NCBI GenBank assembly: GCA_905147135.1
Contig: LR990053.1
Coordinates: forward strand, 7,762,501-7,826,500
DNA: 64,000 nt
Reading direction: 5' to 3'
Origin: Blastobasis lacticolella
Taxonomy: Eukaryota; Arthropoda; Insecta; Lepidoptera; Blastobasidae
Shown here: in pieces, positions 1 through 10,699 of the stretch
Layout of the letters: every line of letters begins with the position of its first letter
How positions within the stretch are numbered: position 1 is the first letter of the stretch
The notes under the pieces: model-generated
The model's input: the letters and a program-made list of their open reading frames with translations, nothing else
Told to the model about the DNA's origin: nothing
Database searches by the model: none
Translations under genes and position numbers: made by a program

Positions 1-83
1 TATTAGGATGTGGAATGAGCTCGCACCCGCAGTTTTCTTTAGACTATGACATGAGATCCTTTAACAGGTCTTATTAGATGTGG

Positions 84-310
84 GCACCTGGTGTTGATTT
101 TCATCCGGTGGCCCGCTTGCCTATTTGTAGGTATCTAACGGTCTTAGAAGACCCGCCCCGGCTTTCCCCGGGTGTTCAAGGGTTTTCTGTATTATAATAT
201 AAATGAATTATACATATAAACATTCTGGAAGAAATTCTCCAAATACATATTATTGAAAACCGCATCAAAATCCGTTACGTTAGGAGTCATCGGATACACA
301 TGAAGACAAT
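84..310 (-). mobile_element. Helitron-like fragment plus dispersed-repeat stub
   Basis: Read on the minus strand, this stretch has the phrase 'aacggattttgatgcggttttc' in near-consensus form and then 'ccggggaaagccggggcggg', both recurring in the other Helitron-like copies of this window (21.7, 23.3 and 30.9 kb). The part near 84-130 resembles the 'catcaggtgggccgcttg' repeat seen again at 22.8 kb. The copy is truncated and shows no terminal CTAG. Family assignment rests on similarity between copies here and on general knowledge of lepidopteran Helitrons. Confidence 0.6.
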
Positions 311-425
311 TATCTGAATATTTCAGTGAAGAAAATTGTACTAAGTTATATCACACTCATTGAACACCTAAATGGAAGGATCGAGACTGAATAGGAACCA
401 AGGATTCATCAATCAAACAGCTCAC

Positions 426-685
426 CTGCGCCTTGGTCTCCCAGTCCATGCCGATAGCGCAAATGATGCACATCACGACGAGCGCCACCGCGCCCACGAT
501 CCGCACATCATTCAGTCCTCCGTCCACGATCTTCAGCCCGTTTTCAGCCAGCAGGTCGTTCAACGACAGGCAGAACCCAATGGTGTTCATGGAAGCCGCC
601 ACGGCGTTGGCGAAGGCGAACACTATGCCCACTGATGCGCCGAACTCGGGGCCCAGCGAACGCGATATTATGTAGTAGATGCCGC
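426..685 (-). CDS. NKCC: NKCC exon (TM3 region), 260 bp
   Basis: The acceptor 'ataccag' lies just above 685 and the donor 'CAG|gtgagc' just below 426. The exon completes a split Gly codon from the previous exon, so the junction reads [14 protein letters not shown], and it ends in phase 0 after ETKAQ. It carries the FAFANAV helix and the extracellular-loop segment NDVRIVG that precedes the next membrane helix. Confidence 0.95.
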
Positions 686-3600
686 CTGGTATAAGCAAGG
701 TATAAGTTAAATACGTTTTAATAGAAAACAGCAGAAGAAGAGCACGTTATCGATAAGTATCCACACGCACGTTATCCACAGATATCAGAATCAATTGACT
801 TTTTTAATGCGACTTGCATAGCTTATTTAACGCATTTAAGTTGATATTTAGACTAAACACTTCAAATAAAAAAAAGCGTTTAAAGTTATTCATACACGTG
901 TTTAAGAATTTGGTACTTGTATAATCTACAGACATTTAAAGAAGAATCTATTGTTATTTAAATAAGTCAATTTATTTAAATTTCTGTGTCTTATCGGTAA
1001 CGTGAGCACATTATCCAACATTATTTAAGGTACCTTTGTACTCCTTTGCAACTACGAAAATGTAGAGCGAGGCTCTAAACAGCGAAATACTTTGTCACGG
1101 TATTTGAAAGTCTCCAAACTGTGAATATATTTTGTTTTAGTGAAATTACTATTTCATTAATTAATACTGTAATACGGTAGAAAATCTATAGAACTCTTTG
1201 TGTTTTACGTAGATCGCCGATTTTGAGTTACGTAATGGATGACCCATTTTGTAATCACAAGCTGCACTTTTCAGCTGTTGCTCGTACCTCCTTTGACTTC
1301 TCCGTTGGTGCATATAGCGCTCATGGAGAGCGTGGTGATGACGCACAAAAAGTACGAAATCAACAGGATGACGAGCGAGAGGCCGATGCCCGCATGCGCC
1401 ACCACCCACGCGATACGCAGGAACAGCATCACACCCCATATGTTCAGCAGGCACGGGATTAGCACGCCCTAAAAGACATAAGGAGACATTTCAGTTTTAA
1501 TTGGCTTGTTATAATAGTAAGTAGAATTTATTGTAGTATCCATTCTGCCGCCTAGTAACAGTGATTCAAGCAGTGATTGCGTCGGTATAGTTGTGTTGTT
1601 GTATTTTTTCGGTGCATCTAGCCATTAATTTTTTTATTGTAGTTACATGAAACGTAAATAAATAAATCGTCGTAGCTGTTAGAGGCGACAGTTACAGCTT
1701 TCCAAGAGATTGATTAACTGCTCGCTTGTCTACCAAACGAGAAGATGAGAGGGAAATTAAAATATTAGGCATTGTAACATCGTTCGTCGGAATAATGACG
1801 AAAAAGAAATCAACGTAAGTAGTAATTTACCACTAAGTACTCACTTGAATCCATCCTAATTTTATTCCCTGCGCAGGCGTCGGCGATTTTGTGTCCCTTT
1901 GATGGTTTTCGTCCTGAAAACGAGAGTAATTGTCAAAAATGCTGCTATTGCTGATACATTAAGAAATTAGGTCATCATCATCATCTTAGCGTCTATCCCA
2001 GCCTATGCAGTACCATAACCACTAGGTTTAAACTAGGTGCACTAGCAGACACCAGTCTCTTACGCTTTTTGTATATTTTAAAAGTATGTGATGAGAAAAT
2101 AAACTTATTATTTATTATGGAGACATAGGTAATAAAAGAAAACCCTTAAATTATGTAGCTTAGTTTATGAAGGTTGTAGGATTTAAAAGTATGATCATAA
2201 CAACTAATCAGTTATTATCACCTAGGTTTATTACCTACGCAATCTAGACTTCCATACGATGTTAATCATAATCATTTACCATCACGTGCATTACAACTGT
2301 CAACTGTAGCCGTCACCAACATGATGACCACGGCAGATGACTGGCTAATGGACAAATGGAAACGGTATTGTTTGTGTGCAATTATACTGTCTTGATTTAC
2401 GTAGCTCAAATGGTAAATTGCTAACATAAAACTGCTCTTTGTAAATGGATCAGACTAATGCACTTATTACACCTGGCTGAATTCGCCTTTTGGAAAGCGG
2501 AGTGACGCGTAACAATCATATAAGTGATACAAAAATTGACCTTCTTCCATGAGCAATACATTCCACTTTGACTTGCTCTCACGATTTTTGCTTATGAATT
2601 TAGACGACTAAATTAAGCCAAATGTAATAAGCGCATAAACCAAGACATGCTGAAGTAAAGTACCGATGCTCACTATGTGCGTTACGGGCTGATAGTGAGA
2701 GCACGCACAGGATATAACTTATTTAGGTAAGTAGTTTATTTAAGTAAGACTTAGGTGCGATTTGTGTATTGACAGGTTACCATTTTTTACTTCTCGATCA
2801 AACCATTGATACAAACAAACATAGAAAACGTAAGGAGAGGTTCGCCCCCTTGCCATACACAACATTACAATTTACACGTTACCCCACGTAATAAAATCAT
2901 TTGATTGGTTGCCATATCAGTATCTCAACAGACTCCCACAGAGTCCCACACCACTTCGTGGGAACCTTCGAGCCACGCATTTTTTCTAATGACTCTCGTA
3001 ACTCACCAGATCAAACGCGCGACTCAAATACAAGAACCATACCTAATTGCCTATACTGATCTTTCTCGATTGATATGAACTTTTGCATTTTTAATCCGCT
3101 TAATTTAGCTGAATCCGTTGCGACAACGAGCCAGTAACCAAACTTCAGCAGTGCAGGCTACGCAAGCGCAAAAAACCTGCTCAAGGATTCTTGAGAATTG
3201 TATTGAGGATGCTTGAGAGTCGAGCAGAGCAGAAAAAAGCCGTGAAGGTAGCTTATCACATTTCTTTGCTTGAGAGCTACGCTTGAGTTTTTTTTTCTTT
3301 GGTCCCTAGATAAAAGAGGATAGAGACTAAGATCTTAGTGTAAGAAAATAAAATTTTAGTTGACCTTTAGATTTTAATGTTATTAGCGTAGGTACGTCTT
3401 AGCGTCAATATCCCAGTTGTCCTCTGTGGGGTCCTCCTTGACCATGATCAAGGATTTTTAGGTTAGTATAGCGATTGCCATCTGTCAGGGAAACCTGACT
3501 TAATTGCACTTCTAGTCGCCTAAATGTGCAGGTTTCTTCACGATGTTTTCCTTCACCGTAACAGCATCGGTTAATGTTCAACTAAAGTACATAAATAATT

Positions 3601-6600
3601 AAAAAAATGGCGGAACTGGGTTGCAAATGAGCAGTTTTCCAATAGGTATCTAAAGCATTCCTAACCACTCGCTAGATGGCGCCCTGGCAATTTTGGTAGT
3701 TGAAGATCGCTTGAAATAGGTTCTTAGCAAAAAGGATATAAACACGTACGTTGTATTGGATAATGTTGTATTTATCAATAGTTTTCAACAATTTTAGAGG
3801 TTGTAATAAATTATTGCAAACAAAACAAACATCAATTCGACTGAGTCAGTTCGTTTCATGGACGCTAGGATCAAGAATGGACGTAATTCAAATATGAAAG
3901 GTTTGTATTAAAATGGAACATAGTGCCTACTTGCATAAATATTACTTTGTACATTTCGTTCAACCTTTAAAAGTTATGTTTATATTAAGAAACATTTTAG
4001 TTTTAAGTTTAGTATTAGTTGCAACACTGCCACAATCATACCATCTATTGGTGGTTTTTGAAACCAACTGACAATACCTACTGGAAAACTCCTTATTGTT
4101 GTTTGTGTGATAGAAAACGTCGCGTCGTATGAAGCTCGAGAGCAGCGCACTCGGCAGCATTACTACACCACTGTAATCGTGCCTTTTGCGCAATAAATAA
4201 ATATGGCCCACTCTTATCACAACTATAGTTTATTGGAATTGGATCGACAAAGTATTATGTTACAACAGTAACCAGTTAAAACTGTAATTAGATAGGTACC
4301 ACCATAGCCTCTACCTACATTATTCTTATAAAATTAAACATGATAAAAAATATCCTGTGCCAAATATCGTTCTTAATTATTATGATAAAAGCCGGTTCTA
4401 GAAATGAATGTAAAAGTTGTGAACCTAATTTAGAGTAGGACCTGTTAGAAATTCTAACAGGAAATTGATATTGAATAGGTTTGGCGGTGCAGGATAAGAT
4501 AGCCGCCAATGTTGGCAAGCGAAGAGGGTGGAAAGGTAGAAAAGGGTAATTACCCACCTGGCCGGGTGTTGTGACCAGGGGACCAAGGGCCCGACAGTTG
4601 ATCGTCGGAAGTTGTATATATGCCATGGAAGTTGGCACATTTCTCTAGCGCGATGCAGGACGGTTAGCGCCATCTATGTGCGGATGCTTGCCAACCTTGT
4701 GTTCGTGTACTCGTAAAGTGAGTATTGTTGAAGTTCCCTATTGGAGCGATAGATGTCGCTACATAGGTATTTGTTTATTTTTTAGAATGTAAATTTTTTA
4801 AATTACCTGTTTAAAGTGTACGAACTTCTATACCATGAATATAAATTATTTGCGATACCCTCACGATACTACGAAATAACATTATTATTTTTGTGTACAA
4901 TACAAGGCAGCTCAAGACACAGTGAACTTAGTTTTTGAGTCCAGTTTGACTCAAATTTTAGTTTCGCACAGTTTGACAGGTGGCTAATGTGGTCTCTGCC
5001 AAAGGCTTGGCTTATGTAGGTATGTATGTAAAAAATCATCTTGGCGTTAATGTCCCGGTTGTGCTCTCGCGCACGAGGGCCCGGGGTCCGCCTTGACCAT
5101 GATCCAGGACTGCCATCTGACCTCCGTGACCCTGCTACCAGGGGAACCTGACCAGATTGGATCATATGTAGGTATGTATGTATGAGCAGGTAAATATTGT
5201 GAAAAAGGAAGTGTTTTATCTAACCATAAAGAAGGCTGCTTGGTGAATTCGCTAAAATATATTTGTTCATCACACTTGCTCGTAGCTTGGATGTTATTGT
5301 ATTACTTTTAAGAACATAATCCAAGATATTACGTACACGTATTTTTTACTTTACAATTGCGTACTAAGGCGTAATGGTACCCCCATTTTAGTTGTTTGTA
5401 CCTCATTGTAAGTAATATGTGTGTACATCAAGCATTTTTAATTTATGCGGATGGACTCATAAATAAATACAGTTTTTTAGAACCAGCAATGAGTTTGATC
5501 AACAAAGAGTTTTTATGTAGCTGAAAATAGTAGGTACAGAGTTTCTTGAATAAATAAATTGTACTAATTGAATTATGATTAATAAACATTTAATTTTATC
5601 AAATTATTTACAATTCGCAATATGCTCTCTGTTGATTTTTCTTTTCGCGCCCTTGCCTACCGCCTGGTAGAACCTGCGCGCGAAGAAAAAGAAGAGTGCG
5701 CGCCATGTTCGTATTAGTATTTTCTAATTGTTAATCATTAATAACAAATAACAATACCGTTCCTCGCAAGAATAATGACAAACATCATATGAAACGCGTG
5801 TGCATTGATCATTACACTCGCGGCTCACCTGTGCGCCTAATACCCCCTCGACTGTAATGACCAATATAGCACATTTGTGAATATCACAATGCACCATTAT
5901 TGCCTAGGGAAGCACGTAAATTGCAAACATTGTATACCTACCTATGTATTATATAGTTACAAATTAACTTTAGTTTATGTTCATGTCTTCATGACTACGT
6001 CATAAACTAGTCCGACAGTCTCATATTGTTCAGTAACTGCCACGAACATCCATGGATGATAATCTACGATTTGGTTATACAACAGTGTGTAAAAAAGACA
6101 AGTCGTCACTCTACAATGTGTTCAATTTGCCACAGTAAACTCGCACTAGTCATAGTCACCACGTATTAAAACACTTTTTATCCCTAACCACGCGACCGAA
6201 ATCACGAGAGACATTAATGCAAAGTCCCTATGTCATCGATCACATACCTACAATACTTTTACAACCCTTACTTCTGAACCACCATGATTAGAAAAATATC
6301 ATCGTTCATTTGCTACGTCGCTGGTTGTCCTCGTATAATTATGCATCGAAGAAAGAGCCCGACCTTCACGGTGGTGTAGTGCGTGCACTCCCCTCACCCC
6401 CTTGCACCATATTGTAATATTAGCCATTATACATCTGAACGCAGTCAGTGCCTTTCATTCCTATCGCCCATTATTGTAAAGGGGTACGGAGCACGAGGCG
6501 CGAGCGCGATGCGGTGCCTCCGAGATCCAGATTGGACCGGTGCGGGCCAGCTCCGGCCGCCGCGGGCCGCCGCAACCGCCGTGCTGACGTACCCACTCAG

Positions 6601-9374
6601 AATCCTCGCCTCACAGACTCGCTCGCAGCCCACGTATGTGGTGGTAATAAGAAACAAAATACTCTGTTATCTCTCAGTTATATCTAAAGCCGCCGGCGCT
6701 GTAGAGTGTTGGACGTGTTTAGACATAGTACAATTGTATCATATACAAGTCGGATATTTTTAACTGGCAACCATGGAAATTGCCGAAAAATTAACCTTCA
6801 TATTTGTAGGTCACACAAAATCCTTCAACAAAGGTCGGATTCATTTAGGAAAACTTCCTGTAGGTACAAAACTACATTTCAATTTTCTGTATTGCGGGTG
6901 TCGCTGATTTTCCTTTCTTTACCCAGCTATCTTCATCAGTAGACGGAATTTTCTAAGTACCTGTACAGAGATAATTGCAGTCGCTCTATTTTATTTACCT
7001 GATCTGCTAAATCCGGGATGCTGGCCAAGGCGGACCACAGCCCTTCGCGCGCAAGAGCACAACCGGGATATTGACGCCAAGTTGATTATAAAATTACACG
7101 TCTAAATATTACGCTCTGGAAACCTTTGTCTACCTACCAGATAAATAATATAAATACATAATATGAGGTACATTTTTTTAAAAAGGAAACTACGAGACCG
7201 CGTATTAAAGACGAGTAAACGCATCATTTCGGCAATGCTCTATAGCTATAAATGTCCGCTAACGACATTTTAATAATCGGAAATATAGTCGGTAGTCGCA
7301 AAGGTAACTAATAACAGTAGCAGCCATTGGATTAGGCGTGATGACTGACTTTGCATAGTTACATTATCGCACAGGTACTTGCGGGAAATACTATGATGTG
7401 TGTTCATAGCCTATTACATTTTTCGCCTAGGCTTTGATTGAATTACAATAATAAATTTAGAGCGTCGCCGCGTCGGTGGTGTAATGGGTATTGTGGCGGC
7501 CTCATAAGCGAGAGGTATGGAGTGCAATCCCCTAAAGTATGTACTAAATATGCGTAAGATTAATTAGATAGAAGATGTGAACCCTTTAAGTATGATTCAA
7601 TAATAAATATGATATTTAACTAATCGGACTATATTTTATTCCATAAGTTCTGTCTCCACACCCCAGTGCCGCCATGAACCAATGACTATATCTGAGTTAT
7701 GTACATAAGTTGTACACAAACCAACGCTCTTACGGTCAGGGACAACATCCCGAGTAAACTTTACATTCAGGCGACTGAATATGTAACCGTAATCCGATCA
7801 ATCTATTATTCCCCTGTGAACGGTATAACAGAGGTAAGACGGCAGTTTAAAAATTGAAAAATTTAAATTACCTGATCTGCCAAATCTCGGATCATGGCAA
7901 AGGCAGACCCGGGTCTCGGGCCCTCGCGCGTGAGAACCAAACAATATATTCTTAATAACTAACAATATGATTGTTAATAACTAAATTTTGGTCGTGACTT
8001 AGTCCTCATAAATATTTAGTTATTATACGTTACGAATCCTTCCCGCGGGAACTACATTGAATTTCGGAATACATTCAAAGCTCGGTTCAAGCTTCCAGAC
8101 CCAGGGGTATCAATCAGTCAGCATTGCAAACTGTCGTCCATTATTTCACATTCTATAGTTTATGCAGTAAATCGCTATGCAAAATTTCAACTTTCTAGAC
8201 CCAGTGGCTTTGGCTCTGCGTTGTAGTTTAGAAGGCAGGCAGAAAAGTCAGAATTTCATACTTCCACCCCCTTAAGGGTATAAATTTCCAACCATGTAGA
8301 ATTCCATTTTTAATATGTTTTACGAATGAATGATTGATTTAGAATGTTTGTACGAAGTTTCAAGTGAATCCTCTGAAGGAATAAAAAGTTGCATAAACAC
8401 TTCGACCCCCGTTACATCCCCTTAGGGGAAGAATTTTTAAAAATCTGCGTTGTCGCACAGATTCTGTCTACAGTTTTATAATTGTAGATAGTTCGTAGGA
8501 TTTTAGGATAATGGAACACATTCTTTTACTGTATTTTGTTCATTCCTTATGCCTTACAAAGGTAAGTTTATAGTAGGTATACCTAGATACAAAATAGTTT
8601 TTATGAACCGTAGAACACGAGTTTTTATTTCCACATGCTCATGCTCGCGCATGCCGTGTTCGAAGTTACTGCAATTACTATAATGTGACTTTAAATGTAA
8701 GGTTTATTTCAGACCTGCGACGGATTCGTAGCATAATTGAGGCTGTTGACAGTCTCAAGAGAGGATGTTGGGCTTGAGTCGCAAATATTTAAACGTGCTT
8801 TTCCTCGTACCACAGATATCAACGCGCTTTGACGGAAAATGTTTGCAACCGCACTCTTTGTTTTCAGGTCGGCTGCTGTTGTAAATTAAATTAGACAAAA
8901 TACGTGAAATATCTAGTTAAATGAAAAACGTAGGGTAGGTGTAGAGTAAGTGTACGGTAGGTGTAGGGTAGTTATAATGTAGCTGTAGGGTAGGGGTATA
9001 GTTTGGTAGGGTGGGGGTAGGATAGAGGTAGGGTAGGGGTAGGACAACACGTGAACGAATTCGCGGCGGGCCAACTTGTAAACAAATAAATTAATACACA
9101 AACCTCCTCCGCAATAAGATGATCCCCATGCAGTTCTCCAAGGCTAGGTCTCTTCAGCGCCCGCTTGGAGTTCCTGTAGTTCTCCAACCGGGGTAAAGCT
9201 TCCCGCGTCAGCTGGGCCAGGGAGCGCTTTCGCCAGCCGACCTCGTGCCAGGCTCCAGGCTCGGGAGCTCCGGAGCCACGCTCGACGTCGCCCCGCAGTG
9301 GGCGAGCGATGACGGCGGCGCCGGCGTGGATGCCATTCCTCTTCGACTCCGAATCCACCGCGGACACCGTGAAC
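426..9374 (-). CDS. NKCC: NKCC-type (SLC12) Na-K-Cl cotransporter, partial gene: exons 9104-9374, 1845-1913, 1288-1468, 426-685
   Basis: Electroneutral cation-chloride cotransporter of the plasma membrane. Four minus-strand coding exons join in frame with consensus junctions. The first gives a cytosolic N-terminal segment with the SLC12 motif [20 protein letters not shown] followed by SLGELHG. The second is a 23-residue linker ending LGWIQ. The third carries TM1-TM2 with [14 protein letters not shown] and TNGEVKGG. The fourth starts at the conserved [14 protein letters not shown] stretch, continues with [16 protein letters not shown] and ends at DWETKAQ. Together they give about 260 residues of a protein that is usually about 1000. 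The rest of the transport domain and the C-terminal domain lie beyond base 1. No in-frame ATG exists in exon 9104-9374, which starts in a split codon, so at least one upstream coding exon is missing from my model. NKCC is preferred over KCC because of the N-terminal motif and the GPEFG loop. The exact paralogue (Ncc69-like or the second insect NKCC) is not resolved. Confidence 0.94.
1288..1468 (-). CDS. NKCC: NKCC exon (TM1-TM2), 181 bp
   Basis: The acceptor 'tcttttag|GGCGTG' is just above 1468 and the donor 'AAAGGAG|gtacga' just below 1288. It encodes [18 protein letters not shown] through TNGEVKG, two hydrophobic helices around the ion-binding TM1. It begins in phase 0 and ends one base into a codon, matching the two-base start of the next exon. 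Confidence 0.95.
1845..1913 (-). CDS. NKCC: NKCC small linker exon, 69 bp
   Basis: A short exon bounded by acceptor 'ttttcag|GACGAA' and donor 'ATTCAA|gtgagt'. It is phase 0 on both sides and encodes 23 residues, DENHQRD...GIKLGWIQ. The end joins directly to [11 protein letters not shown], reproducing the conserved entry into TM1. I found it by reading the intron rather than from a long reading frame. Confidence 0.85.
3385..3660 (-). repeat. SINE fragment (family A), minus orientation
   Basis: Matches the minus-strand order of the full SINE at 42806-43154: '...gcgtcaatatcccagttgt', 'gaccatgatcaagga', 'gtgcaggtttcttcacgat', 'ttcaccgtaacagcatcgg', ending near 'actgggttgcaaatgagc'. It is diverged, with small indels. 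Confidence 0.7.
5035..5168 (-). repeat. SINE family A 3' half, minus orientation
   Basis: Begins 'catcttggcgttaatgtccc', carries 'gcccggggtccgccttgacc' and 'accaggggaacctgaccaga', and stops at 'ttggatcat'. This is the 3' half of the family whose full copies are at 18.84 and 42.81 kb, so it is 5'-truncated as expected of a retroposed copy. Confidence 0.8.
6480..6625. promoter_or_regulatory. GC-rich patch inside NKCC intron, possible alternative promoter or first exon
   Basis: An abrupt CpG-rich block ('gcacgaggcgcgagcgcgat' and 'gccgccgcgggccgccgc') in AT-rich intron sequence. It has no convincing reading frame or TATA box. In these genomes CpG-rich islands usually mark transcription starts, so an internal NKCC start is possible. 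This is inference only. Confidence 0.3.
6985..7092 (+). repeat. SINE family A 3' tail
   Basis: Reads 'ttacctgatctgctaaatcc', 'caaggcggaccacagccc' and 'attgacgccaagttgatta', the plus-strand 3' third of the family A SINE, ending in an A/T-rich tail. Confidence 0.75.
7465..7945 (+). repeat. SINE family A, nearly full length but interrupted
   Basis: The tRNA-like head ('gtcggtggtgtaatgggt', 'cataagcgagaggtatgg') is at 7465-7540. About 110 bp of unrelated AT-rich sequence follows, then the body resumes ('gccgccatgaaccaatgact', 'cattcaggcgactgaatatg') and the tail ends near 'gcgcgtgagaacc'. The interruption suggests a secondary insertion or rearrangement. The B-box region is degenerate. Confidence 0.65.
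8030..8470. repeat. Dispersed repeat with CCCCTTAGGGG-type motifs
   Basis: Contains repeated phrases such as 'cccccttaagggtataaatt' and 'atccccttaggggaagaatt', each followed by 'catttaaaaa'-like sequence, in a style recurring at 11.89-12.42 kb. No coding capacity and no ends that I could fix. Confidence 0.4.
8930..9077 (+). mobile_element. Helitron-like 3' end with GTAGGG-type short repeats
   Basis: A run of degenerate GTAGG/GTAGGGTAGG units is followed by 'acacgtgaacgaattcgcgg' and 'cgggcca', the same order as in the copies at 17.4, 21.9, 23.5 and 27.2 kb, where the terminus is a short GC hairpin plus CTAG. Here the terminus is mutated. It ends 26 bp from the NKCC exon's splice donor. Confidence 0.65.
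9104..9374 (-). CDS. NKCC: NKCC N-terminal cytosolic exon, 271 bp
   Basis: The acceptor 'ctctgcgcag|GTTCAC' is just above 9374 and the donor 'GCGGAGGAG|gtttgt' just below 9104. It encodes [14 protein letters not shown]..., a Gly/Ala/Arg-rich stretch, then the SLC12 N-terminal motif with [18 protein letters not shown] and [16 protein letters not shown]. It starts on the last base of a split codon and contains no in-frame ATG, so the initiator is further upstream. It is markedly more GC-rich than its flanks. Confidence 0.92.
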
Positions 9375-9494
9375 CTGCGCAGAGGGGAGACGGTATAGCT
9401 TTGCTTGCGCAAACGAATTGGATTATTATGCTCGGAGTTTCTTCACGTGATAGGATCAGAAATGAAGATGACCGTAGCAGAGTCTCAAAACTGA

Positions 9495-9722
9495 AGTGGC
9501 AATGAGCAGGCCGCGGAGCTCGTAGAACTGATGGTCGATGGGGCGAAAGATTCTCGAATAGCAACTACGTACCGGCAGTCGCAGCGTGGGTCGAGATGGA
9601 CGGATTACCTCGTCAAGGTCGTGGGCGGATGGATACAAGAGGTATAGAGTCGAACGTGGAAGGCATAGGGGAGACCTATGTTCAGCAGTGGACGTCCTAC
9701 GGCTTAGATGATGATGATAGTT
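9495..9722 (+). mobile_element. RTE-type LINE 3' tail fragment, plus strand
   Basis: With small frame shifts it encodes the end of an RTE-clade reverse transcriptase: a GRKILE-like segment, a RTGSRSVGR-like basic run, 'DLCSAVDVLRLR', then the repeat tail 'agatgatgatgata'. RTE elements of insects typically end in such trinucleotide repeats. It has multiple stops and is nonfunctional. Confidence 0.65.
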
Positions 9723-10149
9723 GGATTTCTCAGTATTCGTCTCAGTACAAAAATTGTAAATATTGTTTTCCATTTGAATTAGTTTGGAGTTGTGAATGAA
9801 ACACAGCTTCTACGTCTTAATTTTCCATCTCAGTTTATAAGGAATTAACTGTGAATCATACGTTATTGATACGTCGACACGTGTGTGACAACAATGTGAG
9901 TAATCATATTCAGATTACGTAGATAATATTTACGGTAATATTTATTTGACGATTGTCTATCTAAATAAGCATCATCAACATCATAATCTTGGCGTTAAAT
10001 CCATAAAAAATAATGTGTGTCGCATAAAAAATATACACGGTAATGTTCCGGGTGGTAAAACTACACTTAGTTTGTCTATAACTTATTTAAATACCAAGTT
10101 TTATCATATTTCAAATGTGCTTAATTCTGTTGTAAAACATAACAAACAG

Positions 10150-10240
10150 ATAGACAACCATTTTCACATCAGACCGCCGCTCTCAAGTGATTCCATTTAT
10201 TCACTCGTTGGACTAGCCGACTCTATCAGGGTCTGTCTGT
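10150..10240 (-). mobile_element. RTE LINE fragment
   Basis: 'cagaccgccgctctcaagtg' and 'cgttggactagccgactcta' match, with few changes, the RT segment of the RTE copy at 41.6-41.7 kb (minus strand). A short diverged piece. Confidence 0.65.
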
Positions 10241-10609
10241 CAGTACATCTAGTATCACGCTGAACCATGATGAACAACAGAACACTAGTGTACCCCGCTG
10301 CGAACGTCGTAAAGCAAGAAAATAAAGGTTTGTTGCTTTACCTATTTGAATTATTGTTCTCCATTGTCTTAGACTATACAACGGCCGGTGGACTACCGGA
10401 AAGTAGTCTTGTAAAAAGGCACGCCTTCGCGCACTTGTCTCATAAAGTGAAGATTATTTCCACTAATCCACAACCGCATAATGGTCTTAGATGAATTCCT
10501 GAAACAAAAGAGGTATAAATTACATAACGGTATACTTTTTCATAACGGTGGACCAAAAAGAGTAGAAAGTTAGCTACTTTCATGGCTGACATTAGCAAAT
10601 TTATTTATT

Positions 10610-10695
10610 TATTTGCTCTGTGCGGCGGACCCTGGGCCCTCGCGTGCCGCGCGGGGGCCAATCGGGACATAACACCAAGATGATGATTGTGAACG
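10610..10695 (+). repeat. RTE/SINE shared 3' tail
   Basis: 'gcggaccctgggccctcgcg' followed by 'ataacaccaagatgatgatt'. It is closer to the RTE LINE end at 40.97 kb than to most SINE copies, including 'tgccgcgcgggggcca'. Upstream is T-rich sequence with no SINE head. Confidence 0.7.
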
Positions 10696-10699
10696 GCAT

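Larger units (their letters stand above)
1914..9103 (-). other. NKCC: NKCC intron, 7.2 kb, repeat-filled
   Basis: Contains SINE fragments (3.4, 5.0, 7.0 and 7.5-7.9 kb), an RTE tail stub with (ATC)n at 1975-2015, a GC-rich patch at 6.48-6.62 kb, a dispersed repeat at 8.0-8.5 kb and a Helitron-like end at 8.93-9.08 kb. No further coding exon was recognised between 1914 and 9103. The remaining stretches, such as 2.1-3.3 kb and 5.2-6.3 kb, look like ordinary AT-rich intron sequence. Confidence 0.7.

Noticed and set aside
6383..6763. 126-codon plus-strand frame over the GC-rich patch
   Set aside because: Composition artefact. It is crossed by other frames on both strands, with no homology signal visible and no splice support.
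8030..8470. Possible gene in a GC-mixed stretch with CCCCTTAGGGG motifs
   Set aside because: No frame of useful length. The motif pattern recurs at 11.9-12.4 kb, so it is a repeat.
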